This document shows positions 33,301-43,918 of a stretch of 64,000 nt of DNA, piece by piece. The notes beneath the pieces were generated by a model. The model searched no databases and had not been told where the DNA came from. It worked only from the letters and a program-made list of their open reading frames with translations. A program made the translations under genes and the position numbers. Origin of the DNA: Zymoseptoria tritici IPO323 (taxonomy: Eukaryota > Ascomycota > Dothideomycetes > Mycosphaerellales > Mycosphaerellaceae). The stretch is taken from contig NC_018218.1 in the NCBI RefSeq assembly GCF_000219625.1, positions 4,402,001 to 4,466,000 of the forward strand, given 5' to 3'. The first letter of the stretch is position 1; every line of letters starts with the position of its first letter.

Positions 33301-34405
33301 GTGGAATCAAATACGCGAGGAATCCTCGTGGGAAGCCCGCAAAGAGGCGGTCGCCGCCTTCAACGCCAAATCGAAGTGGAAGAAACGCGGCATGGCTCTC
33401 ATACCGACCAAGTTTGGCATCTCCTTCACTGCGCTGTTCCTCAATCAAGCCGGTGCGCTGGTCCACATCTATCACGACGGCTCCGTGCTCGTCGCTCATG
33501 GTGGCACGGAAATGGGTCAGGGATTACATACCAAAATGACCATGATCGCCGCGGAAGCGTTAGGTGTGCCGGTGGAGAACGTCTTCATCTCGGAGACTGC
33601 GACCAATACCGTAGCCAACACTTCATCCACGGCAGCGAGCGCGTCGTCAGACTTGAACGGCTACGCGATCTGGAACGCATGCGACCAGCTGAACGAGCGA
33701 CTGAAGCCTTACCGCGAGAAGCTGGGCAAGGAGGCAACGATGAAGCAGCTCGCGCACGCGGCGTACTTCGACCGCACCAATCTCTCCGCCAATGGCTTCT
33801 ACAAGACTCCCGACATCGGCTACGTCTGGGGTCCCAACACTGGCCAGATGTTCTTCTACTTCACCCAGGGGGTTGCCGCTGCGGAAGTCGAAGTTGACAC
33901 CCTGACTGGCGACTGGACCTGCTTGCGCGCGGATATCAAAATGGACGTCGGTCGCTCGATCAATCCTGCCATTGACTATGGACAAATTGAAGGTGCGTTC
34001 ATTCAAGGGTTGGGCCTGTTCACGATGGAAGAATCACTTTGGCATCGAGCCTCGGGGCAAATTGCGACGAGAGGACCGGGCAATTATAAGATCCCAGGGT
34101 TCAGAGATATTCCGCAGGAGATGAACATCTCATTGCTGAAGGACGTGGAGTGGGAGAATTTGAGGACGATTCAGAGGAGTCGTGGGGTTGGAGAACCACC
34201 GTTGTTCATGGGGAGTGCGGTGTTCTTCGCGATCAGGGATGCTTTGAAGGCGCAGAGGAAGGACTATGGGTTAGAAGACGAGGTTCTGAAGTTGGTCAGT
34301 CCCGCGACAGTCGAGAGGATCAGGGTCAGTTGTGGGGATGATATTGTGAAGAGAGCGATGGTGGAGCCGCAAGAGGGTGAGAAGAGCTTTTTCGTGGCGA
34401 TCTGA
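30317..34405 (+). CDS. Xanthine dehydrogenase (purine hydroxylase I)
   Basis: Single exon, 1,362 aa, full length for the family. Two N-terminal [2Fe-2S] domains hold C67, C72, C75, C97 and C136, C139, C171, C173. A Gly/Cys-rich linker with two CC pairs follows, as in other fungal purine hydroxylases. The FAD domain (about 260-560) contains IIGGSTETQIEVKF and QIRNVGTPAGN. The molybdopterin half has GGFGGKETRS, FRGFGGPQGM with the substrate Arg, EMGQGLHTK, and the catalytic Glu in GVGEPPLFMGS. The enzyme oxidises hypoxanthine to xanthine and uric acid with NAD, feeding purine nitrogen use; it is cytosolic. Upstream GATA motifs fit nitrogen control. Absence of introns across 4 kb is notable but not diagnostic. 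Confidence 0.96.
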   Translation: MAPGLIDPQPAVEPTQRTDLTSVTSEWTDELRFYLNGTKVVLDTADPEVTLLEYLRGIGLTGTKLGCAEGGCGACTVVVSQYNPTTKKIYHASVNACLAPLVSVDGKHVITVEGIGNVKRPHPAQERVAMGNGSQCGFCTPGIVMSLYALLRNTDAPSEQEVEEAFDGNLCRCTGYRPILDAAQTFSKVSGCGKAKANGGGGCCMEKKGTDGANGGGCCKSGDKDDDQPIKKFTPPGFIEYNPETELIFPPALRRHEYKPLAFGNKKKRWYRPVTVEQLLEIKSVYPSAKIIGGSTETQIEVKFKAMQYTVSVFVGDIPELRQFTFEDDHVEVGGNITLTDLEFLALDAASHYGERRGQPFTAINKQIRYFAGRQIRNVGTPAGNLATASPISDLNPVLLATNATILAKSLDKVTEIPMSDFFKAYRVTALPPDAIISSIRIPVFQEKGEYMRAYKQSKRKDDDIAIVNAALRVHLNEENFVQNCSLVYGGMAPVTIAAKNAVAYLEGKRFTDPTTLEGVMNALEQDFDLRFGVPGGMATYRKSLALGFFYRFYHEILRELNPEGVEIDQDCVDEIHREISKGKKDHDAGRAYEKKIIGKEAPHVAALKQTTGEAQYTDDIPVQKNELYGCMVLSTKPHAKILRVDPSAALDLPGVADYVDHTDLPTPEANFWGAPNCDETFFAVDEVFTAGQPIGLVLATSAKLAEAGARAVKVEYEELPAIFTMEEAIEANSFFDHYHFINNGDVDKAFAEADHVFTGTARMGGQEHFYLETNACVAVPKPEDGEMEIFSSTQNPSETQAYVAQVTGVAANKIVSRVKRLGGGFGGKETRSIQLAGICAIAAKKTGRPVRCMLNRDEDILTSGQRHPFLARWKVAVNKDGKVQALDADIFNNGGWSQDLSAAVVDRAMSHVDGVYNIPNVFVRGRICKTNTVSNTAFRGFGGPQGMFIAETMMEEVADHLKIPVETLREMNMYAPGDKTHFRQELKDWYVPLMWNQIREESSWEARKEAVAAFNAKSKWKKRGMALIPTKFGISFTALFLNQAGALVHIYHDGSVLVAHGGTEMGQGLHTKMTMIAAEALGVPVENVFISETATNTVANTSSTAASASSDLNGYAIWNACDQLNERLKPYREKLGKEATMKQLAHAAYFDRTNLSANGFYKTPDIGYVWGPNTGQMFFYFTQGVAAAEVEVDTLTGDWTCLRADIKMDVGRSINPAIDYGQIEGAFIQGLGLFTMEESLWHRASGQIATRGPGNYKIPGFRDIPQEMNISLLKDVEWENLRTIQRSRGVGEPPLFMGSAVFFAIRDALKAQRKDYGLEDEVLKLVSPATVERIRVSCGDDIVKRAMVEPQEGEKSFFVAI

Positions 34406-34973
34406 TTGGAGTGGAGGGAGAGCATTAGGAGGCGCATCATGATGTTCAGAAGGGCATGGCACTTGATGGTGCATTTCAGTAGTTGGACCAGTATGACGGC
34501 GTGGCCAATTCAGTGTGTGTGCTCTGATCTCCCTGTGCAATTGAGAAAGACCTCCTGAATATGCATGCTCGTATTTCTCGTATCCGGAGCGGCACTCCTT
34601 CCGCGGACCGACGTAACTGCCAATGTCGCATTCATTCGCGTACTTGCTACATCCTTACCACTGCTTTACCATTGATCGCGTTGGAGGAGAAGGACGAAAT
34701 TGGGTGGAAATGACAGTCCGGCTCCAAGGATAACCACGAGGATATTTTGCACGCACTGGACTGGACTCGATGGAGCATCCACCAGGACGACGACCCTAAC
34801 GACTTTCGAAGGGCCTGTCAATGATCGACCGAGCAGACGAGCAACCGTATTCAAGTACCTTTTGGGCCCGTGGAGCGCGTGATTACTCAAAAAGTCCACA
34901 ACGAACCACGGTCAATGTCTAGTATCCTCCGGACAACCGTCGACGGCACCTTCCCTGACCTCACGCCAATGCG
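34406..34973. other. Intergenic between xanthine dehydrogenase and RGP1
   Basis: 568 bp, holding the 3' UTR of one gene and the promoter of the next. Nothing else recognised. Confidence 0.4.
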
Positions 34974-37712
34974 ATGCCTCCATTCTCCAGGTCCAGCTCG
35001 AACGCCAACACGAACTCGAATCTCCACACATCCGTCACATTCACATCACCTGCCATCTATGCCGGCGAAGAGATCGAATGCATCATCACTTTCCGGAATG
35101 TCGCGAGACCAAAGGGTGAGAAGACAGAGGGCAGGGAAAGAGGAGCAGGCAACGATGGGCTGAGATCGGGCACTTCGACTCGCACGCACAGTCGAATGCC
35201 GTCTGTGGCTGCGAGTCGGGTCTCCTCAAGAGGAGGGGTTGTAGCAAGAGGTGGGCACAATAAGTCGGCCTCATTGAATGTGGTTGTTTCAGGGAGTTCT
35301 CATGCAGGGACACATTCGCGGACGGCCTCGATCACGCCCATGGGTCCTCCACCTCTTCCAGGCACAAATGCTGCGAGATCAGGTAAACCAGCTGGAGGTC
35401 ACGCACACGGGCGATCCTTGTCCATCATCTCCATGAACAGCGAAGGCCGACTCCCAATCCATACCTCCAAGTCGACGTCTCTGCTCCAGTCTCCGACTCA
35501 ACAACGGCCAGGAAGGTCTCACACCCGGAGTGCCAGTCTGCAATATCCTCCTAGCAGAAGTCCAACAAACCAGGGCCTCCAACCCGCTCCGAGAAATCCT
35601 TCGCCGTTATACGAGGCTACTACCCCTCCTGCGTTGGCCGAGACTTCGCAGCCAATATCGCTGAGGCCGAATAGGAGACGGCCGGGAACGATGTCAGTAG
35701 GAAGCACGCCGCAGATAGGGACAAGGCCAGCAGCGGGTGGGAGGAAAGTGTCCAATGGTGGAGGAGAGGGAATGAACTCGTTCAGATTTCCAGCGGACAG
35801 CACCAACCCTACAGCGATCTCGGAGACTGAGTCGCGGCCGAAGCCCGTACGAACACCGTCTACGATGCATTCGGGTCAGAATCGATCGTACTCTCCTCCA
35901 TGGGCTGGTGGAGTACCTCAAAGCGCGATGAACCCTTTGACGAGAGTCATGTCAGCCAACTCACAAGACGGCACACCGCGTACCAGCAGCGAGTTCTATT
36001 CAATGAGCAACCACAGCGACGAGACTTTGTTCTCGGAGATCGCCACGCCGCAAAACTATCATGGCCAACAGCAGCAGGGAAGACTATTGCCGAAGAACAC
36101 TGCTACACATTCCCAACAACTATCCAGATCGCTCTCCACGAGAAAAACATTCTCCTCTGAACCGCAGACGCTGATGATGGCATATGTCCAGACGATGGGC
36201 CACTTCACGCTCGATGGGAGTCTCGTCAACACCGCACCATTCGAAGAAGTCAAGCGGAAAGGTGTACAAGGTGGCGGGGGCGTTGTAGGTGTCGAACGAT
36301 CAAAACGTAGCTCAGGCCTCTTTGGAGCGCTGAGTTGGGGCAACATTGGCGAGTCGTTGGGAGGACTGCTCGGTGGAGACGAAATGAGCTCCATGGCACA
36401 GATGAAAGCCAGTGTGGGATCCAAGACGATCCCTCTGCTGAGCACGCCGCAGAGCTTGTTATTCGTTGACTTGCGACTCGCTCCTGGTGAGAGCAAGAGC
36501 TTCAGCTATCGATTTGTGTTACCGAGAGGTCTCCCGCCGACGCATAAAGGAAGGGCGATGAAAGTGTCATACTTCTTGTCGTTGGGCGTGCAAAGGCCAG
36601 AAGGACAGCAGGTGAAGACTTTAGAGATCCCATTCAGAATGCTGGGGAGCTACGACTCGCGCGGAGACACATTAGGCCACGATCTGATGTCGCCATATGT
36701 CCTACTCCAAGATGCAGCACGCACACATGTACTCAGTCCAGACGCAGTGACACCCAACGGTCGGCCAACACCAGAAGCCCAGCGCAAACTCAAAGCCGCT
36801 GCAACCAAGAAATCCAGATCACCCCAACAGGGCCTTGAAGACTTCCTTCGCTACACCGAACGACTACTCGACACCCCTTCAGACATTCACGGCGCACTTC
36901 TCTCCCCTACCTCACCATCCTCCAACTCCGGCATACCATCTTCCTTCCCTCTCCTCTCCCGCCAAAACTCTTCCGCAGACGCCACCCCCTCCACAATCCG
37001 CGAGGCAATCGACCTCGCCATCCTCCGCTCCAACTTCGCTACAACCACGTCGTCCCCATCACCATCTTCCTCTCCCTCCTCCCCTTCCGAGCGCCAGCCC
37101 ACCACTCCCGCCGCAGCCGCCAACCGCTTCAACATCTCCCGCAACACACACCCGGTAGCAGTCCTCACGCTGCTCCGGCCCGCCTACCGCCTCGGCGAAT
37201 CCGTGCTCGGAACTCTCGACTTCACCGCCCTGCCGTCCGCCCAAGTTTGCTACGCTGTCAACCTCACCCTCGAGTCGTCGGAGATCATCGACTCCAGTCT
37301 CGCGCTTCGCAGTTCCTCGAGCGTTCTCCGCGCTACGAGGAAGATCCACGCGGCGCAGAGTGTGAATACGTTGTTTTCGCGACGGGTGGCGTTTAGTCTG
37401 GCGGTGCCGGCGGATGTTGCGCCGGGATTCGAGACGAGTGGGGTTGGGGTGAGGTGGAGGGTGAGGGTGGAGTTTGTGGTGGGGAGGGAGAAGGTGAGGG
37501 TTGAGGAGGAAGAAGAGGGTGGAGGAGATGATGAGGAGGATGGAGAGGATCATGGACTGTGGGAGACGGTGGGCAAGGATGAAAGAGGGGTCGTGAGGAT
37601 TGCGAGGGAGAGGCTGGGAGCTGAGGAGTTTGGGATTGAGGTTCCGATCAGGGTGCTGGGTGCTGTGGGCGTTGAAGCAGGCAATGGAGAGGGCGGTGGG
37701 TTTGTGGGATGA
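34974..37712 (+). CDS. RGP1: RGP1-like subunit of the RIC1-RGP1 Golgi exchange factor
   Basis: Single exon, 912 aa. An N-terminal beta domain (VTFTSPAIYAGEEIECIITFRNVA) is the start of the Rgp1 family. It is interrupted by a long Ser/Pro/Thr-rich insertion of about 370 residues. The conserved core resumes with ETLMMAYVQTMGHFTLDGSL, here QTLMMAYVQTMG, then LLFVDLRLAPGESKSFSYRF and LPPTHKGRAMKVSYFLSLG, typical of the family. A C-terminal immunoglobulin-like part (PVAVLTLLRPAYRLGESVLG...) and EFGIEVPIRVLGAV close it. With Ric1, Rgp1 activates the Rab Ypt6/Rab6 at the Golgi. The TMF-like golgin in this window would be a candidate effector of that Rab (inference only). The Asp/Glu-rich EEEEEGGGDDEEDGED run near the end is unusual. 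Confidence 0.85.
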   Translation: MPPFSRSSSNANTNSNLHTSVTFTSPAIYAGEEIECIITFRNVARPKGEKTEGRERGAGNDGLRSGTSTRTHSRMPSVAASRVSSRGGVVARGGHNKSASLNVVVSGSSHAGTHSRTASITPMGPPPLPGTNAARSGKPAGGHAHGRSLSIISMNSEGRLPIHTSKSTSLLQSPTQQRPGRSHTRSASLQYPPSRSPTNQGLQPAPRNPSPLYEATTPPALAETSQPISLRPNRRRPGTMSVGSTPQIGTRPAAGGRKVSNGGGEGMNSFRFPADSTNPTAISETESRPKPVRTPSTMHSGQNRSYSPPWAGGVPQSAMNPLTRVMSANSQDGTPRTSSEFYSMSNHSDETLFSEIATPQNYHGQQQQGRLLPKNTATHSQQLSRSLSTRKTFSSEPQTLMMAYVQTMGHFTLDGSLVNTAPFEEVKRKGVQGGGGVVGVERSKRSSGLFGALSWGNIGESLGGLLGGDEMSSMAQMKASVGSKTIPLLSTPQSLLFVDLRLAPGESKSFSYRFVLPRGLPPTHKGRAMKVSYFLSLGVQRPEGQQVKTLEIPFRMLGSYDSRGDTLGHDLMSPYVLLQDAARTHVLSPDAVTPNGRPTPEAQRKLKAAATKKSRSPQQGLEDFLRYTERLLDTPSDIHGALLSPTSPSSNSGIPSSFPLLSRQNSSADATPSTIREAIDLAILRSNFATTTSSPSPSSSPSSPSERQPTTPAAAANRFNISRNTHPVAVLTLLRPAYRLGESVLGTLDFTALPSAQVCYAVNLTLESSEIIDSSLALRSSSSVLRATRKIHAAQSVNTLFSRRVAFSLAVPADVAPGFETSGVGVRWRVRVEFVVGREKVRVEEEEEGGGDDEEDGEDHGLWETVGKDERGVVRIARERLGAEEFGIEVPIRVLGAVGVEAGNGEGGGFVG

Positions 37713-38704
37713 GTGAACAAGAGGGTGGGAAGACTTACCAAGTCGTGTCTCGGATTCGAATGGACAGGCGAGAGAATTTGGTGAGATTGTATATACAGCA
37801 TCGTCGTCGAAGACACGTGCAAGGACGAACATTTCAAAACATAGGAGCGACTCAAACCTCAGAGAAGACGAGCTTAGCGGCATCAAATAAACGACCGTGG
37901 TTGAGAGGTCATCCACTTCTAGTCGTACAGAATGCTAAGAATGGGTATACCACAGCCGTCGCCTGCCACTCCTCACTCCTTTTTCATCCTCGCTGTATCA
38001 AAATCGAAGCAGGTACTCGACAACATCTCCGATGCGTCCCATCGAACAACCGAAAGACGTACACTGATCCCGAAAGTCGTACAAATGCCGCGCCATATCA
38101 AATGCCCAAATGAAAAAACTCCACGCCGCCGGATTCATCCCATGGAAATGCTCATCATACAAATGCCGTCTATTCCTCGCACACTGCTGAAACGTCTTTT
38201 TCTCCTTTCTGGCAATCATTCTTTTCGCCATCGCGCCTGTGTCTGATGCCAATGCAAGGTCTCTGGCCTTGTGTGTCAGTTTTTCTGCATTTCCCACGTC
38301 TGTTGATCATCGCTCCTTTCTGTTCTCTGTCTGCCGGTCACTTGGAGCCGGGTGCACATCAATTCCACTGTCACTTCTCGACTCTTCTCGCTTCTCCCGA
38401 GAGATGCTGTAACTCTGGATCCGGCATTCAGCTCCCTTGAGCCCGCCACTTCGGTCATCTCCGCTCGTCCTGTTCGAGAGTCGCCGTCTGTTCCAGCTCC
38501 GGATCCTGGTGTCTCCTTCCAACCAACTGCCCTTCGCAGATGAGCGACCCTGGGTACGGCTGATTCTCCAATGCTTCCATGTTCAATCATGCCTGGACTA
38601 CACTCGGCGCGACCTGATCCAACTGGGGTGCTTCGTGACGGCCTCGGTCTGACCCATGACTTTTCCTCATTCTTATCGCCTTTCGTATCTTTCCCAGTCA
38701 TTAC
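37713..38704. other. Convergent intergenic region between RGP1 and the SKN1-like gene
   Basis: About 1 kb. A 99-codon minus-strand frame (37998-38297) has no recognisable family, so not called. It is pyrimidine-rich on the plus strand near 38400-38700. Confidence 0.4.
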
Positions 38705-41198
38705 TCACTCCCACCAATGCCTCGTGGGCGCCTGTCTCGACCTCTTGACGACCGGCATTCTCCTTTCCTCCTCTCGCTTGTTCATCTTCGTGTCCGCCTT
38801 GCAATTATGCATGAACGAATTCTGTGGGAAGTCGAAGCCCGCTTGTTCCCTGCATCAACAACCCATTAGCATACACACGTCCTGTTCGAGACTCATCCTA
38901 GTTGCCAACTCACCAATGCGTCATGTTTTGATTCGCGTACGGAACCGGGTGTTCGGCGATATACTGCGTCGTCGGGTATCCGGCCGGGTCACACGTCAAC
39001 TCTCCATCTTCGTCCTGATAGATGCGAATGTAGTCGATCCTCATGGTCGCCGGCAAAAGGGGCATTAGACCGGTCAAATTCAGCGCCGAGAAAGAGTCAC
39101 TCATTCCAAAATTGGCGATGATGGACATCGGCTCCTGGGAAATTACTCTCTGTCCGATGTTTCCGTTCGGCCCAAGCGCGTTGCCAGTGACTTTCCACGT
39201 TTTGTCGTCGCCTACGTACCAGGTGATATACCCATCTCCACCAGGTTCGTATTCGAAGGCGTATGTCTGATAAGCATTGCCGTTGTACCAATCGTTGTTG
39301 AGAGCCACGAGAGCGGAGACGGCTTCTTGGTAGACACCTCCTTGGTATGCATTGGCTTTGGCGATGGAATGGTCGTAGATTTCCATCCAATCCGCATTGG
39401 GTTGCCAGAAAACGTCGAAGGGAGCGACTTGGAAAGACTGCGAGGCGGAACCGATGGCGTTCTGGAGAGGTGGGGTGAGGTATTCGACTGAGGCTTCGAT
39501 GGCGTCAATCTCAGGAGCAGAACGTGAGTTGCCTGGAGAAGGATGGTCGGCGTTGGAGCAGGTACATGCTGGGAGACGCATGCCCGGGAGGTAAGAGAGG
39601 CCGTCTGGATCGGATTGATTGGGAGTGATGCCCGGGTCGCATTTATCGTGGTAGGAGTAAGGCCACATACCGTCCGTGGTGGCGGCGTAGCCTGGTCGAC
39701 CGAGATTGCCCATAGACCAGAAACCCGGCCAGAAACCGATCGTGTCGCCCCGGCCGGGAAGCGAGATACTGGCTTCGAGATATCCTCCCTTGAAGCACAG
39801 TTTGTTCCAGGATTGTAGCATTCCGGAGCGGTAGTTGAGGTCGTGATTGGCAAAAGCGTCGAATTTGAGGTTCAGGACGCCATCAGAAGTGACGACTGCA
39901 TCAGGATCGTACCATTCGAGGTCTTGACTACATGTTAGTGGTGTTGAGGAATGGGAGAGGGGTTCGCTAGCTTACCCATCTGTTTGAGAAGTCAGCATTT
40001 GCGATTCGTGAGAGCGAGACTGGGATGAAGACTTACCGTTACGCCGTACCAAAAGTCCATGGCCTGGAAGAAAGGGTCATCTCCGTCGTAAAATGTCCTT
40101 CCTGCATCATTGAACTCATCACTGAAGACCAATGTCTGCTTCTTGCCGTTGTCGCCTGTCCGTGATTTGACACTGTCCGGCGTGTCTGGGTCGACCAAAC
40201 CTGTTCGAATATTCTTGAACAACGGAAACTTTTCATTGAGACACATCGGATCGGCTTCACAATTGTAGCCCTCCGGATGTGCGTCCTTGATGGCTTTCTG
40301 GACGAACGTTCTGGGAGTGTGTCAGCTGGACGTTCAATTCCGCCAACTCGCGTGCGCAAACTCACAATATCGGATATCCGATGAACAGCACCAATATTCC
40401 AATCGTGATGAACAGCAATCCTCCCAGGTTCACCATACCTCTCTTACTCCACATTTCCGAACAACTCAATCTGCCATCCTTGTCATTCGGATCAGGGTTA
40501 TGCATGTAATCGTCCTTCTCGACATCTTCCGGGAAGAGCAACAGACCCGCAGATGGCAGGATGTTATACTTCTCGCTCACCGTCTGCGTGTTGACATCCT
40601 CATCACTCCCTGCTCTTGACGGCGCTCGAGAATCATCAAATGGCGACGCAAACGGGCTCTGTAACCGACTGTCACCACTCTCTATTGACCACGAACTCCT
40701 CCTGCTGTCGCTCATCGTGGGAAATGCAGCATTTCGCATGGGACTTCGACTCGGGCTGCGACTCGCACTGGGGCTTGCGGATTCATCGCGAAATCTCCCT
40801 CTGCCGTTGGTCGAAGGTGGAAGGAGACGTTCCGCGGATTCGGTCGGTCCTTGTGATGAGTACACGGCGCTGCGACTGAGTGCGGTCCGTAATGCGGAGG
40901 GTTGTGCGAAGGATCGGGAGGTTTGGCGACTTGAAGGAGCGGGAGGGAGTGGATGTGGATTCGAGGTCGTCGATGGGTGCGAGGTGGGATTCGTGTTGTG
41001 CGACATGTCGAGGATGTCGTCCGTATTGGAGTTGAGTCGGACGTGTGGACGATTGTAGCGATCGGGCGGCGACGCGCCATTTTGATTCATCGCTGGAGTG
41101 TTTGAGCCGTGTTGATATACAGTTAGAGGCCGTTGCTCTGCGTGAAGGGATCCGAGGCGGGTGGTACGGGAATGGCTGTTGTGGTCGTATTGCAGCAA
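38705..41198 (-). CDS. SKN1/KRE6-type beta-1,6-glucan synthesis protein (GH16 family)
   Basis: Exons 41198-40366, 40310-40037, 39979-39976 (4 nt), 39922-38914 and 38849-38705 give 754 aa. A Ser/Pro-rich cytosolic N terminus of about 250 residues leads to one membrane helix (LGGLLFITIGILVLFIGYPIL), a type II anchor. The luminal SKN1 domain follows: VFSDEFNDAGRTFYDGDDPFF, DLEWYDPDAVVTSDGVLNL, GRGDTIGFWPGFWSMGN, and the GH16-like catalytic PEIDAIEASVE. The C terminus WEQAGFDFPQNSFMHNC is a family hallmark, here followed by a basic extension. Kre6/Skn1 act in the ER/Golgi/plasma membrane in cell-wall beta-1,6-glucan formation. The 4-nt exon ATGG, flanked by two canonical introns (57 and 53 nt), is needed to restore the frame. 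It diverges from DPH1. Confidence 0.93.
39976..39979 (-). other. 4-nt microexon of the SKN1-like gene
   Basis: ATGG between an acceptor TCAAACAG and a donor GTAAGC. Joining it to GTAACG upstream and ACCTCG downstream yields YGVTMDLEWYDP in the correct frame; skipping it shifts the frame. Confidence 0.75.
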
Positions 41199-42231
41199 AG
41201 GTCCGGCCTCGCGCTAAATGGTCGGCAGACAGGGCGAGGGGTGGACTGAGATGTCAATGTCTCTCATGAGGAGAATGTCGTCGCGGACGGGAGTGTGTGA
41301 AAGACGAGACGCAAGACAAGACAAGATCAGGCTAGACGAGAAGAACAGTTCTGATAGAACGAGGCATGGGACCATGGGTGTAGGGTTGGTGGTTGGTTCG
41401 CCGTTCATCCAGGAGGGAGTCTAGGGTCCCTCGTCTCTATGCGGCCCTGTGACCGTTCAAGCTTTCACTTCTCGAGATTGAGATATCCACTTGCCGAAGC
41501 GGTGATCACATGCATGTTGATAGACGGCTGCTCCTTGGTCTATACAATTGACGACAGACAGTTCGTGAACTACTAGGCGGCCGAAGGAGTCTTTATACAT
41601 TTCCTCTCAAGCTTCATCGACAAATCACAACAAACCTACAGCAGACAGAGTTAAGCTCGCGCACTGATGTGATCGCCACGAAATCCCTCCCGAGGCGCGT
41701 CGTCCCGCCCGGCTTGCGTAACTTAAGGTACTCCGTATGCTTTCCGCCATTCATTCGGCTCTCGACTCTCCGGTGGGTGCGAGTGGACATTTTTAGAACG
41801 GCCAAGAAAGAGAGAGAAAGTCGCAATTGAAGAACATCGCACATTCCTGCCGTATCTCCAGTAGGCTACTCGCTTGGACAATACATCGAGCCGCATAGCG
41901 CTGTTCCACGACATCTGCGAGTCGAAACTCCAAGGCTTCGAGGACCAGGACCAGGACCAGGGTGCAAAGCCGATAAGCTCATGCTGGCCTTCCACGCAGG
42001 AACCAGGACAGTAAGCACAAGCCGGCCTCTGGCTCGACCCGACACGAAAAGTATCAAAGTCTCTCTGCAACACCACGCCAAAAACTCCAACAGCTTCATC
42101 GTCTCTTCTCATTCTGTCCTAATCCAGTAAAGTATAGCCGCGAACAAAAACAATCAGCCATTCTGCGCCGAGAGGAGTACAAGTCCGGGCATTAGAAAAA
42201 TCTTTGACGCAGCCGGCGCACATCAGTCAGG
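41199..42231. promoter_or_regulatory. Divergent promoter region of the SKN1-like gene and DPH1
   Basis: About 1 kb between two starts; no gene supported. A minus-strand 129-codon frame (41723-42112) has no motif. An imperfect AGGACC tandem (CGAGGACCAGGACCAGGACC) lies near 41939. Confidence 0.4.
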
Positions 42232-43693
42232 ATGGAGGAGGACCGTGCCATTTCCGATCTGGGGCCAGATGTGGTTGTTGATGGAGATGTCGAGGCCGAG
42301 GCCGTTCCGAAAGTTCCCAAACGACGATTCATAGGGAGGAAAGCTGCCGATGCCAAAGCTGCAGCCAGAGCGGAGGCAAATGGCAATAATGCCACGATCG
42401 AGGAGAGTGGTGCCGTGCAGGGTGAGATATCTAACAACTTCACATCTCTCCTCAACATACTAACAACATACAGTCGCCCCTCGAAGACGACCCGCCCGAG
42501 CACTGAACAACGTTCCCGACTCGATCCTCCACGACCCGGAAATCAACCACGCCATCTCCCTCCTCCCCTCCAACTACAACTTTGAAATCCACAAGACAAT
42601 TCACCGTATCCGCACCTCAAATGCCACCAAAATCGCCCTACAAATGCCCGAGGGTCTCCTCCTCTTCGCCACCACCATCTCCGACATCCTCACCACCTTC
42701 TGCCCCAACACCTCCACCCTCATCATGGGCGACGTGACCTACGGCGCCTGCTGCATCGACGACTACACTGCTCGGGCCCTCGGCTGCGACCTCCTTATCC
42801 ACTACGCCCACTCCTGCCTAATTCCAGTCAACGTCACCAAAATTCAAACCCTCTACGTCTTCGTGGACATTCAAATCGACGTACCACATCTCCTTGCCAC
42901 CATCTCCCGCAACTTCCCAACAGGAAAGACCATCGCAATGGTCGGCACCATTCAATTCAACGCCACACTACACGGCACGGCAACCCAACTCCGCTCCGCC
43001 GGCTACAACATCCTCATACCACAGATCACACCTCTGTCTAAAGGCGAAATCCTCGGCTGCACTTCACCCCATCTTTCCAAAGACCAATCCATCGACTGCA
43101 TCCTCTATCTAGGCGATGGACGTTTCCACCTCGAATCTGCCATGATCCACAACCCTCACCTCCCGGCATATCGCTACGATCCTTACTCTCGTCGTCTCAC
43201 TCACGAAACTTACGATCACGACACTCTTCTCCACGACCGCTCTCTTGCTTTGACACAAGCCCGGAAAGCGAAGAAGTGGGGTCTCATTCTTGGCTCACTC
43301 GGGCGGCAGGGAAACCCACATACTATGTCTCTCATCGAATCACATCTGCGGGATAGAGGAATAACATGGGTCAATTTATTACTGAGCGAAATCTTCCCGG
43401 GCAAATTGGCGATGATGAATGATGTCGAGTGCTGGGTGCAAGTCGCGTGTCCGCGGCTGAGTATCGATTGGGGGTATGCATTCCCTAGACCATTGTTGAC
43501 GCCGCATGAGGCGTTGGTTGCGTTGGGAGTGAAGAAGTCATGGGAGGTAGAGAAAACGAAGGTGGGAGAGACGGGAGAGAAGGGCGTGTATCCGATGGAC
43601 TTTTATGGGAGGGAGGGATTGGCGAGGGTGAAGGAGGAGGATGTGCCGAAACGGAGAGAAATAGGCGCGAAGGTGGTGGAGGCCGTTGCGTGA
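42232..43693 (+). CDS. DPH1: Diphthamide biosynthesis protein 1
   Basis: Exons 42232-42421 and 42474-43693 (intron 52 nt) give 469 aa. The spliced junction gives [22 protein letters not shown] and then the conserved [17 protein letters not shown]. The three Cys that bind the [4Fe-4S] cluster of Dph1/Dph2 proteins are visible in [19 protein letters not shown] and [11 protein letters not shown]. With Dph2 the enzyme moves the 3-amino-3-carboxypropyl group of S-adenosylmethionine to a His of elongation factor 2, the first step of diphthamide formation, in the cytosol. The N-terminal 60 residues are Ala/Glu-rich and variable. Length is normal. LSM2 follows 225 bp downstream on the same strand. 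Confidence 0.95.
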
Positions 43694-43918
43694 GAGCACA
43701 CAAGCATCATAAGCTACATATTTACAGGGAGCTTTCACTTCCCATCGTCTGGCACATGCCGAACGCGTTGCACATCTATCTTGCATCCCGTCCACCTCGA
43801 TGTTGCTGACTCATCACGATATATCTTGGCGCAGTCTGTCAAGTGAACGTTACGATGCCATCGCCTTCGCGAATATGACAATGCACTGACGCCTCTTGCT
43901 CCGACACACTGCCTCAAA

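Noticed and set aside
37998..38297. 99-codon minus-strand frame between RGP1 and the SKN1-like gene
   Set aside because: No family resemblance and located where two 3' UTRs are expected.
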